Source of the DNA: Streptomyces griseofuscus
Lineage (GTDB): Bacteria > Actinomycetota > Actinomycetes > Streptomycetales > Streptomycetaceae
DNA: 64,000 nt
Assembly (NCBI RefSeq): GCF_014673495.1
Contig: NZ_CP051006.1
Location: 5,270,001-5,334,000 of the forward strand
Direction of reading: 5' to 3'
Shown here: positions 1 through 7,281 of the stretch, one piece after another
How positions within the stretch are numbered: the stretch's first letter is position 1
Layout: each line of letters starts with the position of its first letter
Notes under the pieces: generated by a model
What the model was told of the DNA's origin: nothing
Databases searched by the model: none
The model's input: the letters and a program-made list of their open reading frames with translations, nothing else
Made by a program: the position numbers and the translations under genes

Positions 1-235
1 CGACGCCGTGGCCATGGGTGTCGTTGACGGCCTTGAAGTCGTCCAGGTCGACCAGGATCACCAGGGCGCCGGGGTGCTTGGCGAGCAGGTGTTCGGCGCG
101 GGTGGTCCAGCCGGCGCGGGTGTGGAGTCCGGTCAGGGGGTCGCGGCGGGCGGTGGCCAGGCGGCGCAGGAGCATTCCGCCGTGCACGGCCCAGCCCAGC
201 GACGGTAAGCCTGCCGCGATCAGGTGGGTGTCCAT
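1..235 (-). CDS. GGDEF-domain protein of the integrative element (3' part outside window)
   Basis: The reverse strand reads from an ATG at 235 to the window edge without a stop, giving 78 residues. After a short hydrophobic start (MDTHLIAAGLPSLGWAVHG) comes RDPLTGLHTRAGW and then VDLDDFKAVNDTHGHG. These are the opening motifs of a GGDEF (diguanylate cyclase) domain; the GGDEF signature itself lies beyond the edge, so activity cannot be judged. The gene starts 4 bases after the spdD-like stop codon and looks like the end of the same transfer operon. GGDEF proteins are known next to the replication genes of Streptomyces integrative elements. The domain assignment is firm; c-di-GMP synthesis is only inferred. 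Confidence 0.8.
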   Translation of the reverse strand, partial: MDTHLIAAGLPSLGWAVHGGMLLRRLATARRDPLTGLHTRAGWTTRAEHLLAKHPGALVILVDLDDFKAVNDTHGHGV

Positions 236-239
236 GCGG

Positions 240-557
240 TCACCGCTCCTTGTGGAGGTCTTTGACGAGCAGACGCAGAACGATCGCGACCAGGGCGACG
301 GAAACCCCGGTGACAGCGACGGCGAGGAGCATGGAGACGAGGACCGTGCCGACGACGAGGACGGCGGCGCCTCCGCCGGCGACGAGGGCGAGGGTGCTGC
401 CGGGGGTGAGCTGGATGGTCGGCCGGTTCGAGGCCGGGGCCGGCGGGGCGACCGGGACCGGGACGTGGGTCCGGGTGGGGGCCGGGGTGAGGGGCTGCGG
501 CTGGATGACGGTCGGGGTCGGGGCGGTGTCGTGGGGCGGGTACTTCGGGGTGAACAC
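240..557 (-). CDS. SpdD-like plasmid-spread membrane protein
   Basis: This 105-residue protein has a proline- and threonine-rich N-terminal half (about residues 1-48), a long hydrophobic stretch (about 52-93, probably two close membrane segments) and a basic C-terminus (KDLHKER). The size and layout match SpdD-type proteins of Streptomyces plasmids and AICEs, which help a transferred element spread from hypha to hypha inside the recipient mycelium. It sits between a 51-residue membrane protein and the GGDEF gene, all on the minus strand and tightly spaced. The call rests on composition, size and context rather than a sharp motif. Confidence 0.7.
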   Translation of the reverse strand: MFTPKYPPHDTAPTPTVIQPQPLTPAPTRTHVPVPVAPPAPASNRPTIQLTPGSTLALVAGGGAAVLVVGTVLVSMLLAVAVTGVSVALVAIVLRLLVKDLHKER

Positions 558-575
558 AGCGGTTGTCCCTTCGGG

Positions 576-731
576 TTAGTTGATGAAGGAGCCGACGATG
601 GGGCCGAGGGTGCTGTGGGCGACGAGGTAGCCGCCGAGGAGGAGCAGGGCCACGAGCCACCACGGCGGGCGGACGTGCTTGATGCCGAGGTAGCCGATCG
701 CGGCGATGGCGAGCCAGAGCGGAACGCTCAT
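576..731 (-). CDS. Small membrane protein of the transfer operon (51 aa)
   Basis: An ATG at 731, preceded by a GGGGAGATC ribosome-binding region, opens a 51-residue reading frame ending at TAA 576-578. It begins MSVPLWLAIAAIGYLGI, has a short basic/aromatic hinge (KHVRPPWW) and a second hydrophobic stretch (LVALLLLGGYLVAHS). It is therefore probably a two-pass membrane protein. It is co-oriented and closely spaced with the spd-like genes on both sides. Small membrane proteins are normal in Spd operons of Streptomyces conjugative elements; no specific family is recognised. Confidence 0.65.
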   Translation of the reverse strand: MSVPLWLAIAAIGYLGIKHVRPPWWLVALLLLGGYLVAHSTLGPIVGSFIN

Positions 732-749
732 GACGGGATCTCCCCTTTT

Positions 750-938
750 TCAGATCTGGCAGCGGTGGGTGCGGGCGGCGAGTTCGGCGGCGGCGCGGCT
801 GTCGTAGTCGGCGGAGAAGCCGCAGCGCGGGGCGGTGCAGGCGGCGGTGTGCTTGTCGCGGCCATGGCCGTCGTAGGAGGTGGCGACCTGGACGGGGCCG
901 ATACGGATCACGTCGCGGAAGCGGCGGCGGGCAGTCAC
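750..938 (-). CDS. Mobile element transfer protein, small zinc-ribbon-like
   Basis: This 62-residue basic protein reads MTARRRFRDVIRIGPVQV and continues through AACTAPRCGFSADYDS to AARTHRC. Two cysteines close together (CTAPRC) and a distal HRC suggest a small metal-binding fold. Proteins of this size and pattern are annotated as mobile element transfer proteins in many Streptomyces AICEs, where they lie between the DUF2637 gene and spdD as here. The biochemical role is unknown; DNA binding or a transfer accessory role is inference. Confidence 0.7.
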   Translation of the reverse strand: MTARRRFRDVIRIGPVQVATSYDGHGRDKHTAACTAPRCGFSADYDSRAAAELAARTHRCQI

Positions 939-955
939 GGCGATCCCCTTTGCAG

Positions 956-1630
956 TCAGGTGAGTTGGAGTTGGGCGGTGATGGATCGGGTCATGTCCTC
1001 GGGCAGGCCGAGGCGTGCGGAGAGCACGTTGGCGGGCATCGGGGAACCGGTGGAGGCGCGGTGGGCTTCGGTGAGCTTGCGGGCGTGGTCCAGGAGGGCT
1101 GCTGGGACGACCGGGGCAGGGACCGCGGGCGGCACGGGTGCCGGTTCCGGCGCGGGAGCCAGCTCCGCAGGCGACGTGGGCACGGGCTCGTCGGAACGCT
1201 CGACCTCGACGTCCGGCACCACCGGTTGCTCGGCTTCCGGTTCGGCTGGAGCAGGGCCGGGGGCCGGGGTGGGTGAGTGGACGAGGAGGGTGCCGCCGAG
1301 GAAGGCCAGGGCGGGCCAGCCGGCCACGAGAATCCGGAGCCAGGCGGGCACTTGGTGCAGGTCGAGGAGTCCGGCGGTGGCGATGTTGGCGCCGAGCGAG
1401 GCGCCCAGGGCGATGACGAACCAGGTCCAGGCCGAGCGGTCACGCCGGGCGTTGCGCAGCCGGCGCCACGCGGCGACCAGCAGGAGATCGACGGAGACCG
1501 GATAGGCCCAGGCTTTCCACCCGGACTGACCGGCTGCTCCGGCCAGGTCGTGCAGGTGGGCGAAGGACAGCGCGCCGGCGATCACGGCCTGAACGAGAAC
1601 GGCGTCCGGGCGGAGGGACGAGCGGGGCAT
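956..1630 (-). CDS. DUF2637 membrane protein, Spd-type
   Basis: The start is taken as the ATG at 1630, which has a GGGAGG site 8 bases upstream; a GTG at 1639 would overlap that site. The protein is 224 residues. The N-terminal half has about four hydrophobic segments (VLVQAVIAGALSFAHL, AYPVSVDLLLVAAW, WTWFVIALGASLGANIA, WLRILVAGWPALAFLGG), as in DUF2637 proteins. The C-terminal half is a proline-rich tail followed by a small folded end (LDHARKLTEAHRASTG to the C-terminus). DUF2637 genes are a regular part of Streptomyces conjugative elements, directly downstream of tra. A role in intramycelial spread is inferred from the operon. Confidence 0.8.
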   Translation of the reverse strand: MPRSSLRPDAVLVQAVIAGALSFAHLHDLAGAAGQSGWKAWAYPVSVDLLLVAAWRRLRNARRDRSAWTWFVIALGASLGANIATAGLLDLHQVPAWLRILVAGWPALAFLGGTLLVHSPTPAPGPAPAEPEAEQPVVPDVEVERSDEPVPTSPAELAPAPEPAPVPPAVPAPVVPAALLDHARKLTEAHRASTGSPMPANVLSARLGLPEDMTRSITAQLQLT

Positions 1631-1675
1631 GAAAGGCACCTCCCTTCACGGGGGTCGGGCCCTGAACGGGCGGGA

Positions 1676-1852
1676 TCAGACGGGGCTTTGACCGGTGCCG
1701 AGGCAGGTGAGGCAGAGGGCTTCCTGTCGGTCGTCGCTGACTCGCTTGCGACGGCCACCGACCTGGAAGGACTCCGAGGTCTGCCCGCCCCGGCAGTCCG
1801 GACACGGCTCGGGCGTGGTCTTGCGGACGGTGGTCTTGCGGCGTGAGGCCAT
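1676..1852 (-). CDS. Small CxxC zinc-finger-like protein
   Basis: This 58-residue protein is read from ATG 1852, which has GGAGGA about 5 bases upstream; the in-frame ATG at 1864 lacks a site. It has a basic head (MASRRKTTVRKTT), then CPDCRGG and, after about 28 residues, CLTCLGTG. The paired CxxCxGxG-like motifs resemble half of a DnaJ-type zinc centre. It lies between the traB-like gene and the DUF2637 gene on the same strand, so it is probably part of the transfer operon. Its function is unknown. Confidence 0.65.
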   Translation of the reverse strand: MASRRKTTVRKTTPEPCPDCRGGQTSESFQVGGRRKRVSDDRQEALCLTCLGTGQSPV

Positions 1853-1934
1853 GGCGTCCTCCATCGGGCATGGCGGTGGTAGGGACGTGGCGCGAGAGAC
1901 GGCGGCGCCGGCCGTGGAACAAGGGAGGGGAGGG

Positions 1935-3275
1935 TCAGTCGGTGACCGGTCGCGGTCTGACCAGCGACGGGCCGTCCGCCGGCGCCTCAGCGGGCGCCCA
2001 GGGGCGGAAGGGTTCGAGGAACGGTAGGTCAGGGACCATGTGCGCGAAGTCGCGGCAGACGGCGGTCACTTCGTCACGGGTGATGGCCGGGGTGCGGATC
2101 TTCGACCAGCCACCAGAGGTGTCCACCGCGACGGCGGTGCCGGGGCGTTCCATCGGGATCAGACTCGCGGCCGGGACCGCGTCCGGGGCGACGTCGGCGA
2201 GACCCATCTCAGCGGTCTGCTTGTCGTTGACCCGGTGCACGACACGGCCAGTGAGCTGGGCACGGAGCATGGTGGCCCCCTTGCCCAGATCGGAGCCGAA
2301 CCGCTGACCGCAAATCTCCAGGTAGATCCCGACCGCACGAGCCATCTGCGCCAGACGGATCAGCGAAGTCACGATCCGCTCGCGACGCTCCTCGTCCTTC
2401 TTCGAGGAGATCAGGAACAGTTCCGCAACCTCATCCACGAGGACGATCACGGGCACCGGCCGCTGCGGAGCGGGCAGGTCCCAGATCTCGGAGGCACCTG
2501 CCGTGCTCAGCAGGTCGAAGCGGTCCTCCATCTCCGCGACCAGGAACCCGAACAGGGAAGCGGCGTCGTCCGGATTGGTGACCAGGGCCGACAGGCGCGG
2601 CGCGTAGCCGGACTGTTCGACACCGCGCTTGCAGTCCACCCCGACCAGCGCGACCGGGAGTTGGGCCAGGCCCTTGATCAGGTTGCGCTGGTACATGGAC
2701 TTGCCGGACTGGTTCGCGCCCAGCGTGAGGGCCATCGGAGCCTTGCGGTAGTCCCGCTCGAAGGCAGTCCCGTCCTCCCGCAAAGCGACCGGCACGACCA
2801 TGCCGTGCGGCACCGCCGTACGAGGCATCCGCACCCGGCGCAGCACGTCATAGCCGGTCATCCGCAGTTCCAGGAACCCCGGCTTCGTCTCCGCCACGGT
2901 CACCGAGTGCACACCCCACGCGTGCCGCAGCCGTTCGGACGCGGCGGCCACATCGGCGGGCTCCAGACCGGCCGGAAGCCGCAGGGTCACCCGCAGCCCG
3001 GTCGACGTGCCCCGCACCCGGCGGATCTTCGGCGGAATGGGCTGCACCTCACGCCGGGCCACGTTCCGGGCCATGAACGCCCGCAGACCCGACGGCTGCA
3101 CCGTCAGCCCGCACACATCCATTGTCGACCGGTACGAGTACCCGAACCGCACCAGCGCCGACGGCAGACCCACCAGCGCCCAGTACGCACGAGGAGCACG
3201 CACCTTCGCGAACCCGACACCACCAACGGCCGCTAAGCCTGCGGTGGCCTCCAGAGCCATGGACAGATCCGTCAT
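1935..3275 (-). CDS. traB: FtsK/SpoIIIE-type conjugal DNA translocase (TraB/TraSA-like)
   Basis: This 446-residue protein is the conjugation motor of Streptomyces elements. TraB-type hexamers move double-stranded DNA between hyphae and belong to the FtsK/SpoIIIE ATPases. Walker A is GANQSGKS at residues 186-193, Walker B is VIVLVDEVAELF around 277-288, and a QRFGSDL sensor-like motif follows. The N-terminus carries a weak hydrophobic stretch. The gene begins 3 bases after the stop of the SCO3933-like gene, so the two are co-transcribed from the operator-rich region at 3640-3715. Length and motif order fit the short TraSA/TraB type rather than chromosomal FtsK of about 900 residues. The symbol is by family. 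Confidence 0.9.
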   Translation of the reverse strand: MTDLSMALEATAGLAAVGGVGFAKVRAPRAYWALVGLPSALVRFGYSYRSTMDVCGLTVQPSGLRAFMARNVARREVQPIPPKIRRVRGTSTGLRVTLRLPAGLEPADVAAASERLRHAWGVHSVTVAETKPGFLELRMTGYDVLRRVRMPRTAVPHGMVVPVALREDGTAFERDYRKAPMALTLGANQSGKSMYQRNLIKGLAQLPVALVGVDCKRGVEQSGYAPRLSALVTNPDDAASLFGFLVAEMEDRFDLLSTAGASEIWDLPAPQRPVPVIVLVDEVAELFLISSKKDEERRERIVTSLIRLAQMARAVGIYLEICGQRFGSDLGKGATMLRAQLTGRVVHRVNDKQTAEMGLADVAPDAVPAASLIPMERPGTAVAVDTSGGWSKIRTPAITRDEVTAVCRDFAHMVPDLPFLEPFRPWAPAEAPADGPSLVRPRPVTD

Positions 3276-3277
3276 GG

Positions 3278-3607
3278 TCAGACCGCCGAGGTGATCGCGA
3301 CCGCGCGAAACGAGATGCCGTGCCGCTTCTGCCCGTTGAACTCGTTCTCCCAGTCCCGCGCCTTCAGGCCCACGACCTTCACCGGCATACCCGGCGCGAG
3401 ACCCTCGGGAAGACCCGTCTCCGGGATCGTCACCTGGTACAGGTTTCCCTCTCCCTCGTCCGAGACCAGCAGCCCCACCGTCGACAGGCCCGCACCGGTC
3501 TCCCGGTCCATTGCACGCTCACCCGTCTTCGCGTTGGCCAGCTTCGGCGTCGGCGCGGTCGCCACGAACACCACAGCGGTCGAAACGTCGATCTTGAACG
3601 ACGGCAT
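3278..3607 (-). CDS. SCO3933-family regulatory protein
   Basis: This 109-residue protein begins MPSFKIDVSTAVVFVAT and continues with beta-rich segments (NLYQVTIPETG, GMPVKVVGLKARDWENEFNGQ, GISFRAVAI). The pattern and length match the SCO3933-type regulatory proteins found immediately upstream of traB in Streptomyces AICEs. It is the first gene of the minus-strand transfer operon and starts at ATG 3607 behind GAGGGGA. Its promoter region carries three palindromic operators, so the divergent GntR repressor probably controls it. The molecular role of the family is poorly defined; an OB-like fold is a guess. Confidence 0.75.
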   Translation of the reverse strand: MPSFKIDVSTAVVFVATAPTPKLANAKTGERAMDRETGAGLSTVGLLVSDEGEGNLYQVTIPETGLPEGLAPGMPVKVVGLKARDWENEFNGQKRHGISFRAVAITSAV

Positions 3608-3646
3608 AGCTGTCCCCTCACCTTTGAGGCCGCTCCCTTATGAGCA

Positions 3647-3713
3647 ACCTCTCTAGAGATGGCTCCATAGAACTGCACCTCTCTAGAGATGTCAACACGT
3701 CTCTAGAGAGGTT
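3647..3713 (-). promoter_or_regulatory. Transfer-operon promoter with three palindromic operators
   Basis: Three copies of the palindrome core TCTCTAGAGA occur: within CCTCTCTAGAGAT at 3648-3660, again at 3678-3690, and within GTCTCTAGAGAGG at 3699-3711. On the minus strand TTGACA (3690-3695) is a consensus -35 and TTCTAT (3667-3672) a plausible -10 with 17-bp spacing. The middle operator fills the spacer between them, one operator lies just upstream of the -35 and one lies near or downstream of +1. This is the layout expected for tight repression by the GntR protein encoded next door. The boxes are seen; the binding protein is inferred. Confidence 0.75.
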
Positions 3714-3742
3714 TCGGATGGGCTACAGAGGCGAGCCGCCGG

Positions 3743-3783
3743 TTGGGGCGAACGTGCGAACGCCCCTAAGGTGTCTAGAGAGG
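3743..3783 (+). promoter_or_regulatory. gntR promoter and fourth operator
   Basis: TTGGGG (3743-3748), 18 bases, then TAAGGT (3767-3772) is a possible promoter. The fourth palindrome copy, GTGTCTAGAGAGG at 3771-3783, sits over the -10 edge and start region, directly before the AAGGAGG site of the GntR gene. This suggests autorepression by the same protein that silences the transfer operon. Confidence 0.55.
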
Positions 3784-3797
3784 AAAGGAGGGATCAC

Positions 3798-4556
3798 ATG
3801 GCCACCCAGGGCAGCGGACGCCAGCCGAAGTACCAGCGCATCGCGGACGAACTGAGGGAAGCGATCCAGGCCGGCGAGTATGGCCCAGGTGATCGGCTAC
3901 CAGGAGAGAACGACCTCATGGCCACGTACGAGGTGGCCCGCATGACCGCCCGGCAGGCGCTCGGTGTGCTCCAGAACGAGGGTCTTGCCGAGTCCCGCAA
4001 GGGCGCTGGCGTGTTCGTCCGCGCCTTCAAGCCGCTCAGACGGCGAGGCATTCAGCGGCTGTCCCGCGATCAGTGGGGTTCGGGACGGTCCATTTGGTCG
4101 GCGGACATCGAGGACCGCACCTTGGTGGTCGACCAGGTGCAGGTCTACGAGGCGGCATCACCCGAACGGATCAGTCAGGTACTTGGCGTCGAGGCCGACG
4201 CACCCGTGTGCGTACGTAGCCGCCGCTTCGTCCTGGATGACAAGCCCGTCCTGCTGTCCACGTCCTACCTGCCTGCTGATCTTGTAGCGGGTTCGGCGAT
4301 CACCCAGGAGGACACCGGACCCGGCGGGACGTATGCCCGGCTGGCCGAGCTGGGCTACAAGCCCGTGCACTTCCGCGAGGAGATCCGGTCCCGGATGCCG
4401 TCTCAGGAGGAGGCGAGCCGCCTTCAGCTCTCCATGGGGACGCCTGTGATCATGATTTGCCGCACGGCGTTCGCGGACGAGGGGCGCCCGGTCGAGGTGA
4501 ACGAAATGACTCTCGACTCCGCCGCCTACGTACTGGAGTATGACTTCGACGCCTGA
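3798..4556 (+). CDS. GntR/HutC-family repressor (KorSA-like) with UTRA domain
   Basis: The start is ATG 3798 behind AAGGAGGG; an upstream in-frame GTG at 3771 would lie inside an operator. The protein is 252 residues. Residues about 10-75 form a GntR winged helix (KYQRIADELREAIQAG, MTARQALGVLQNEG), and about 90-250 a UTRA effector domain (LLSTSYLPADL, MPSQEEASRLQL, EVNEMTLDSAAYVLEYDF). In pSAM2 the equivalent gene korSA represses transfer and replication genes by binding palindromes in its own and divergent promoters. Four such palindromes are present here. The ligand is unknown. It converges with and abuts the NERD gene. Confidence 0.85.
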   Translation: MATQGSGRQPKYQRIADELREAIQAGEYGPGDRLPGENDLMATYEVARMTARQALGVLQNEGLAESRKGAGVFVRAFKPLRRRGIQRLSRDQWGSGRSIWSADIEDRTLVVDQVQVYEAASPERISQVLGVEADAPVCVRSRRFVLDDKPVLLSTSYLPADLVAGSAITQEDTGPGGTYARLAELGYKPVHFREEIRSRMPSQEEASRLQLSMGTPVIMICRTAFADEGRPVEVNEMTLDSAAYVLEYDFDA

Positions 4557-5174
4557 TTAGCCAGCCCAGGTCCGGGCATCTCGCGCCACGCTGTAGATAC
4601 GCACAACCTGGTCAGGCGGGAGCGTCGGCGACAGTCCAGATAGGACCCGACCGAGGTGTTCGACCGCCAGGACGAGCACCGGCGGGTTAGCACCCTTGAC
4701 CGTGAGCTTCGCCGCGTGCACCACGGAGATCACGGGGCGGACGGGAACGTCGACTTCACAGCGCGCGGACAAGGCCCGCGAGACACGCCGGGCCTCGGAT
4801 TGGCTGGCCGCGATGTGACGGGTCGGGGAGCCGTTCACCGTGACGGCGGTATCGCCGTACCAGACGGTCTTCCCGCGGTGCCGCTTGGAGTTGATGGAGA
4901 AGACGCCGGCGGGACCGATGGCAAGGTGGTCGATGTCCGCACCGCTCGGCCATTGGATCGCGTGGAGGGTGAACCAGCCACGGCGGCGAAGCTTGCTCAA
5001 CTGGCGTCCAGTGAGGCGTTCCCCGGTGAGCCCGTCCGCCCAACTACGGATGTCCGAGCCGGGGCGCCGGCGGTCGATCAGCCTCAGCACCGGGTTCGGC
5101 TGCAACTTCCGGATCTTGCGGCGCACCGCGTCGCCCGGCCGGTTCCGTGCCAAGTCATCCGATAACGGCTGCAC
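4557..5174 (-). CDS. NERD-domain (nuclease-related) protein
   Basis: This 205-residue protein starts at GTG 5174 and ends one base from the GntR stop, tail to tail. Residues about 60-130 carry the NERD pattern: GWFTLHAIQWPSGADIDHLAIGP, then GVFSINSKRHRGK, then YGDTAVTVNG. The family is related to restriction-type nucleases, with the D and SK residues in the expected order. The tail (VRPVISVVHAAKL, LSGLSPTLPPDQV) is also usual for NERD proteins on actinobacterial mobile elements. It is probably cargo of the element, perhaps a defence or DNA-processing nuclease; activity is not shown. Confidence 0.75.
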   Translation of the reverse strand: MQPLSDDLARNRPGDAVRRKIRKLQPNPVLRLIDRRRPGSDIRSWADGLTGERLTGRQLSKLRRRGWFTLHAIQWPSGADIDHLAIGPAGVFSINSKRHRGKTVWYGDTAVTVNGSPTRHIAASQSEARRVSRALSARCEVDVPVRPVISVVHAAKLTVKGANPPVLVLAVEHLGRVLSGLSPTLPPDQVVRIYSVARDARTWAG

Positions 5175-5281
5175 CCTGCCCCCTCGCGCGTGCCCTCTGA
5201 TCCCAGACCATCACGGAGGCGTGAGCAGCGCCAAGGACCGTATCGGCCATGAGCTGTTACAGGTTTCTCTACCTCATCAAG

Positions 5282-5301
5282 CCCCGCCCTCTCGGGCGGG
5301 G
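5282..5301. terminator. GC-rich hairpin (8-bp stem)
   Basis: CCCCGCCC, loop TCTC and GGGCGGGG form a perfect 8-bp stem between the IS630 element and the NERD gene. No U-tract follows on either strand, so it could be a terminator of the Streptomyces type or simply a structured spacer. Confidence 0.4.
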
Positions 5302-5365
5302 AAGGGGGAGGGGGCGTCCGAGGTGCCTTCCCGAGCAGTGCTCGAAGCGGATGCACGACAACGTC

Positions 5366-6475
5366 CTAGTGTCCTGAGTCTTTGATCCGTCGGCAGTAGC
5401 TGGCGAGGGATTCGAGGATTTGATCGGCGGTCTTGGTCCAGACGTATGGGCGAGGGTTGTCGTTCCAGTCGGCGACCCAGGCCCGGATGTCTCGTTCGAG
5501 GGCCTGGACGGAGCGGTGGACGCCGCGGCGGAGCTTCTTGCTGGTCAGCTCGGCGAACCACCGCTCGACCAGGTTCAGCCAGGACGAGCCGGTGGGTGTG
5601 AAATGCAGCTGGAAACGGGGATGGGCCAGCAGCCATTTCTTGATCGTCTCGGTCTTGTGAGTGGCGTAGTTGTCCAGGACGAGGTGCACCTCCAGGCCGG
5701 TCGGGATCTCGCGCTCCAGCTTGGCCAGGAACTTCTTGAACTCGGCAGTGCGGTGGCGGCGATGCAGTGAGCCGATGACTTTGCCGGTGGCCGTGTTCAG
5801 AGCGGCGAACAGCGTCGTGGTGCCCGCGCGCACGTAATCGTGGCTGGCCCGTTGCGGGACACCGGGCATCATCGGCAGCACAGGCTGAGAGCGGTCCAGT
5901 GCCTGGATCTGGGACTTCTCGTCGACGCAGAGCACCAGTGCCCTTTCGGGCGGGTCGAGGTAGAGCCCGACCACGTCGTGGACCTTGTCGACGAAGAATG
6001 GATCGGTGGACAGCTTGAATGACTCGGCCCGGTGGGGCTGAAGGCCGAAGGCCCGCCAGACCCGGGAGACGGTGGACTGGGACAGGCCGACCCGCTCGGC
6101 CATCGAGCGTGTCGACCAGTGCGTGGCGTTCTTCGGCTTCGTCTCCAGCGTCATCCGGACCAGCTCGGCGACTTGCTCATCGGTGACCGTCCGCTCCCGG
6201 CCCGGGCGGGGCGCGTCACCCAGGCCGTCCAGCCGGTCTCTGAGGAAACGGCCCCGCCACTTGGATACCGTCTCCGTGGTCACCCCGGCGGCAGCGGCCA
6301 CCGAACTGGCCGACCGGGGCAGTCCATCAGGCTCCATTTCGGCGCACGCCAGCACGATTCGGGCCCTCAACGCCAGAGCCTGCGGCGTCGATTGCCCCCG
6401 CACCAACCCACCGAGCACCCGCCGCTCGTGATCCGACAACACCAACTCGGCCAGTCTCGGCCCAGGACGTCCCAT
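5366..6475 (-). CDS. IS630-family transposase
   Basis: This 369-residue transposase has an N-terminal helix-turn-helix region of about 130 residues (ASSVAAAAGVTTETVSKWRGRFL, then WSTRSMAERVGLSQSTVSRVWRAF in two blocks). A DDE catalytic domain follows, with LCVDEKSQIQAL (first D), VHLVLDNYATHKT (second D) and WLNLVERWFAELT (E). The product is expected to move the element by DDE chemistry at TA sites. The reading frame is intact. Its stop codon is made from the flanking TA plus one genomic base outside the terminal repeat (CAC then TAG), so it depends on the target site. Confidence 0.9.
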   Translation of the reverse strand: MGRPGPRLAELVLSDHERRVLGGLVRGQSTPQALALRARIVLACAEMEPDGLPRSASSVAAAAGVTTETVSKWRGRFLRDRLDGLGDAPRPGRERTVTDEQVAELVRMTLETKPKNATHWSTRSMAERVGLSQSTVSRVWRAFGLQPHRAESFKLSTDPFFVDKVHDVVGLYLDPPERALVLCVDEKSQIQALDRSQPVLPMMPGVPQRASHDYVRAGTTTLFAALNTATGKVIGSLHRRHRTAEFKKFLAKLEREIPTGLEVHLVLDNYATHKTETIKKWLLAHPRFQLHFTPTGSSWLNLVERWFAELTSKKLRRGVHRSVQALERDIRAWVADWNDNPRPYVWTKTADQILESLASYCRRIKDSGH

Positions 6476-6510
6476 GTCCTGACCAACGATGGATCAAGGA
6501 CTCAGGACAC
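5369..6510 (-). mobile_element. IS630-family insertion sequence, complete (1142 bp)
   Basis: The ends are 20-bp inverted repeats: GTGTCCTGAGTC plus TTTGATCC at 5369-5388 and its complement at 6491-6510, with one mismatch. TA lies outside each end (5367-5368 and 6511-6512), giving CTAG at both junctions. This is the TA-type target duplication of IS630/Tc1-like elements. One intact transposase fills the element. The ancestral site would read ACGTCCTAGTGGCC. The near-perfect ends and intact gene suggest a fairly recent insertion. No interrupted gene could be identified with confidence. Confidence 0.9.
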
Positions 6511-6702
6511 TAGTGGCCTGCCACACCAAGGCAGCCGCGGCGGCGACAGCCCAGTTCCCACCCACACCTTCATCGCAACGGCAGGTCCACGGCCATCGGG
6601 GCTCTTGGTCCGGTAGGTGAGCGGGGTGGGGGCTCTTGCCCCCTTCGGGCATCCGGCGCGCTGGCCAATCGGCTTTCCATCCGCCGCTACGAGATCACAC
6701 CC

Positions 6703-6727
6703 CGCAGGCCCGTCCTACGGGCCTGCG
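6703..6727. repeat. Strong hairpin in the non-coding stretch
   Basis: CGCAGGCCCG (6703-6712), loop TCCTA and CGGGCCTGCG (6718-6727) form a perfect 10-bp stem. No T-run follows. It may be a terminator or a structured origin element. Confidence 0.55.
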
Positions 6728-7131
6728 CGGGCTCGGGGCTCGGGGCTCCGCTCCTGCCTCCGGCCCGCGCCGCCCCGGCCCCGGCCCCGCGCCACCAAGT
6801 TGCCCCGAGGTGATCCCGCTTCACGCTTTGACCCGCCAGGGACGATGCGCCGGACCGAGCGCTGGCACCCACCCCTCCACCAACCGAAACCATGCCCCCA
6901 GCCGAACCACCGACCGGAAAGACGGCAGAACACGAAGACGAGCCACAAGGCACCAGAGGCGGAGGAACCGTCGTTGGCGGTGTCCGACGGGGCCAGGCGG
7001 ACGACGTGATGGGTCGGGGTGCTGCGGAGGCGGGGTGCGGTCAGAACAGTGCCTCCGGCGGGGGATCGGCCGGCACCGGGATGGAGGGGGCGCCGCCGCC
7101 GACTGCGGGCCCGCTGTGGCGGAGGTGAGGG

Positions 7132-7281
7132 GCTCCCATCCCGCACGCCATCGACCCAGGCAGAGCCGAGCAGACGCGGCCCCTGGCGTCCAGGTCGTTC
7201 GTACAGTGGCGCGCTCCACCTGGACGCCAGGAACCACGCCCGCTCCACGGTGTGTGGGTCGACGGCGTACGGGATGGGAGC
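7132..7281. repeat. 150-bp imperfect palindrome
   Basis: Two arms are symmetric about 7206/7207. The outer 27 bp (7132-7158 against 7255-7281) match at 25 positions. The inner 14 bp (CCTGGCGTCCAGGT at 7182-7195 against its exact complement at 7218-7231) match perfectly. The 23-bp segments between them match at about half of positions. The constant spacing in both arms argues for one palindromic unit rather than chance. See findings. Confidence 0.8.

Noticed and set aside
18..1505. Long plus-strand frame of 495 codons opposite the spd genes
   Set aside because: It is Arg/Gly/Glu-rich with no family character and runs antisense to several genes with recognisable products and ribosome-binding sites. 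It is a shadow of high-GC codon bias.
5250..6605. A possible small gene interrupted by IS630 (joining 5250-5366 to 6513-6605)
   Set aside because: Removing the element leaves an open frame of about 70 codons, but it has no recognisable family and starts without a ribosome-binding site.
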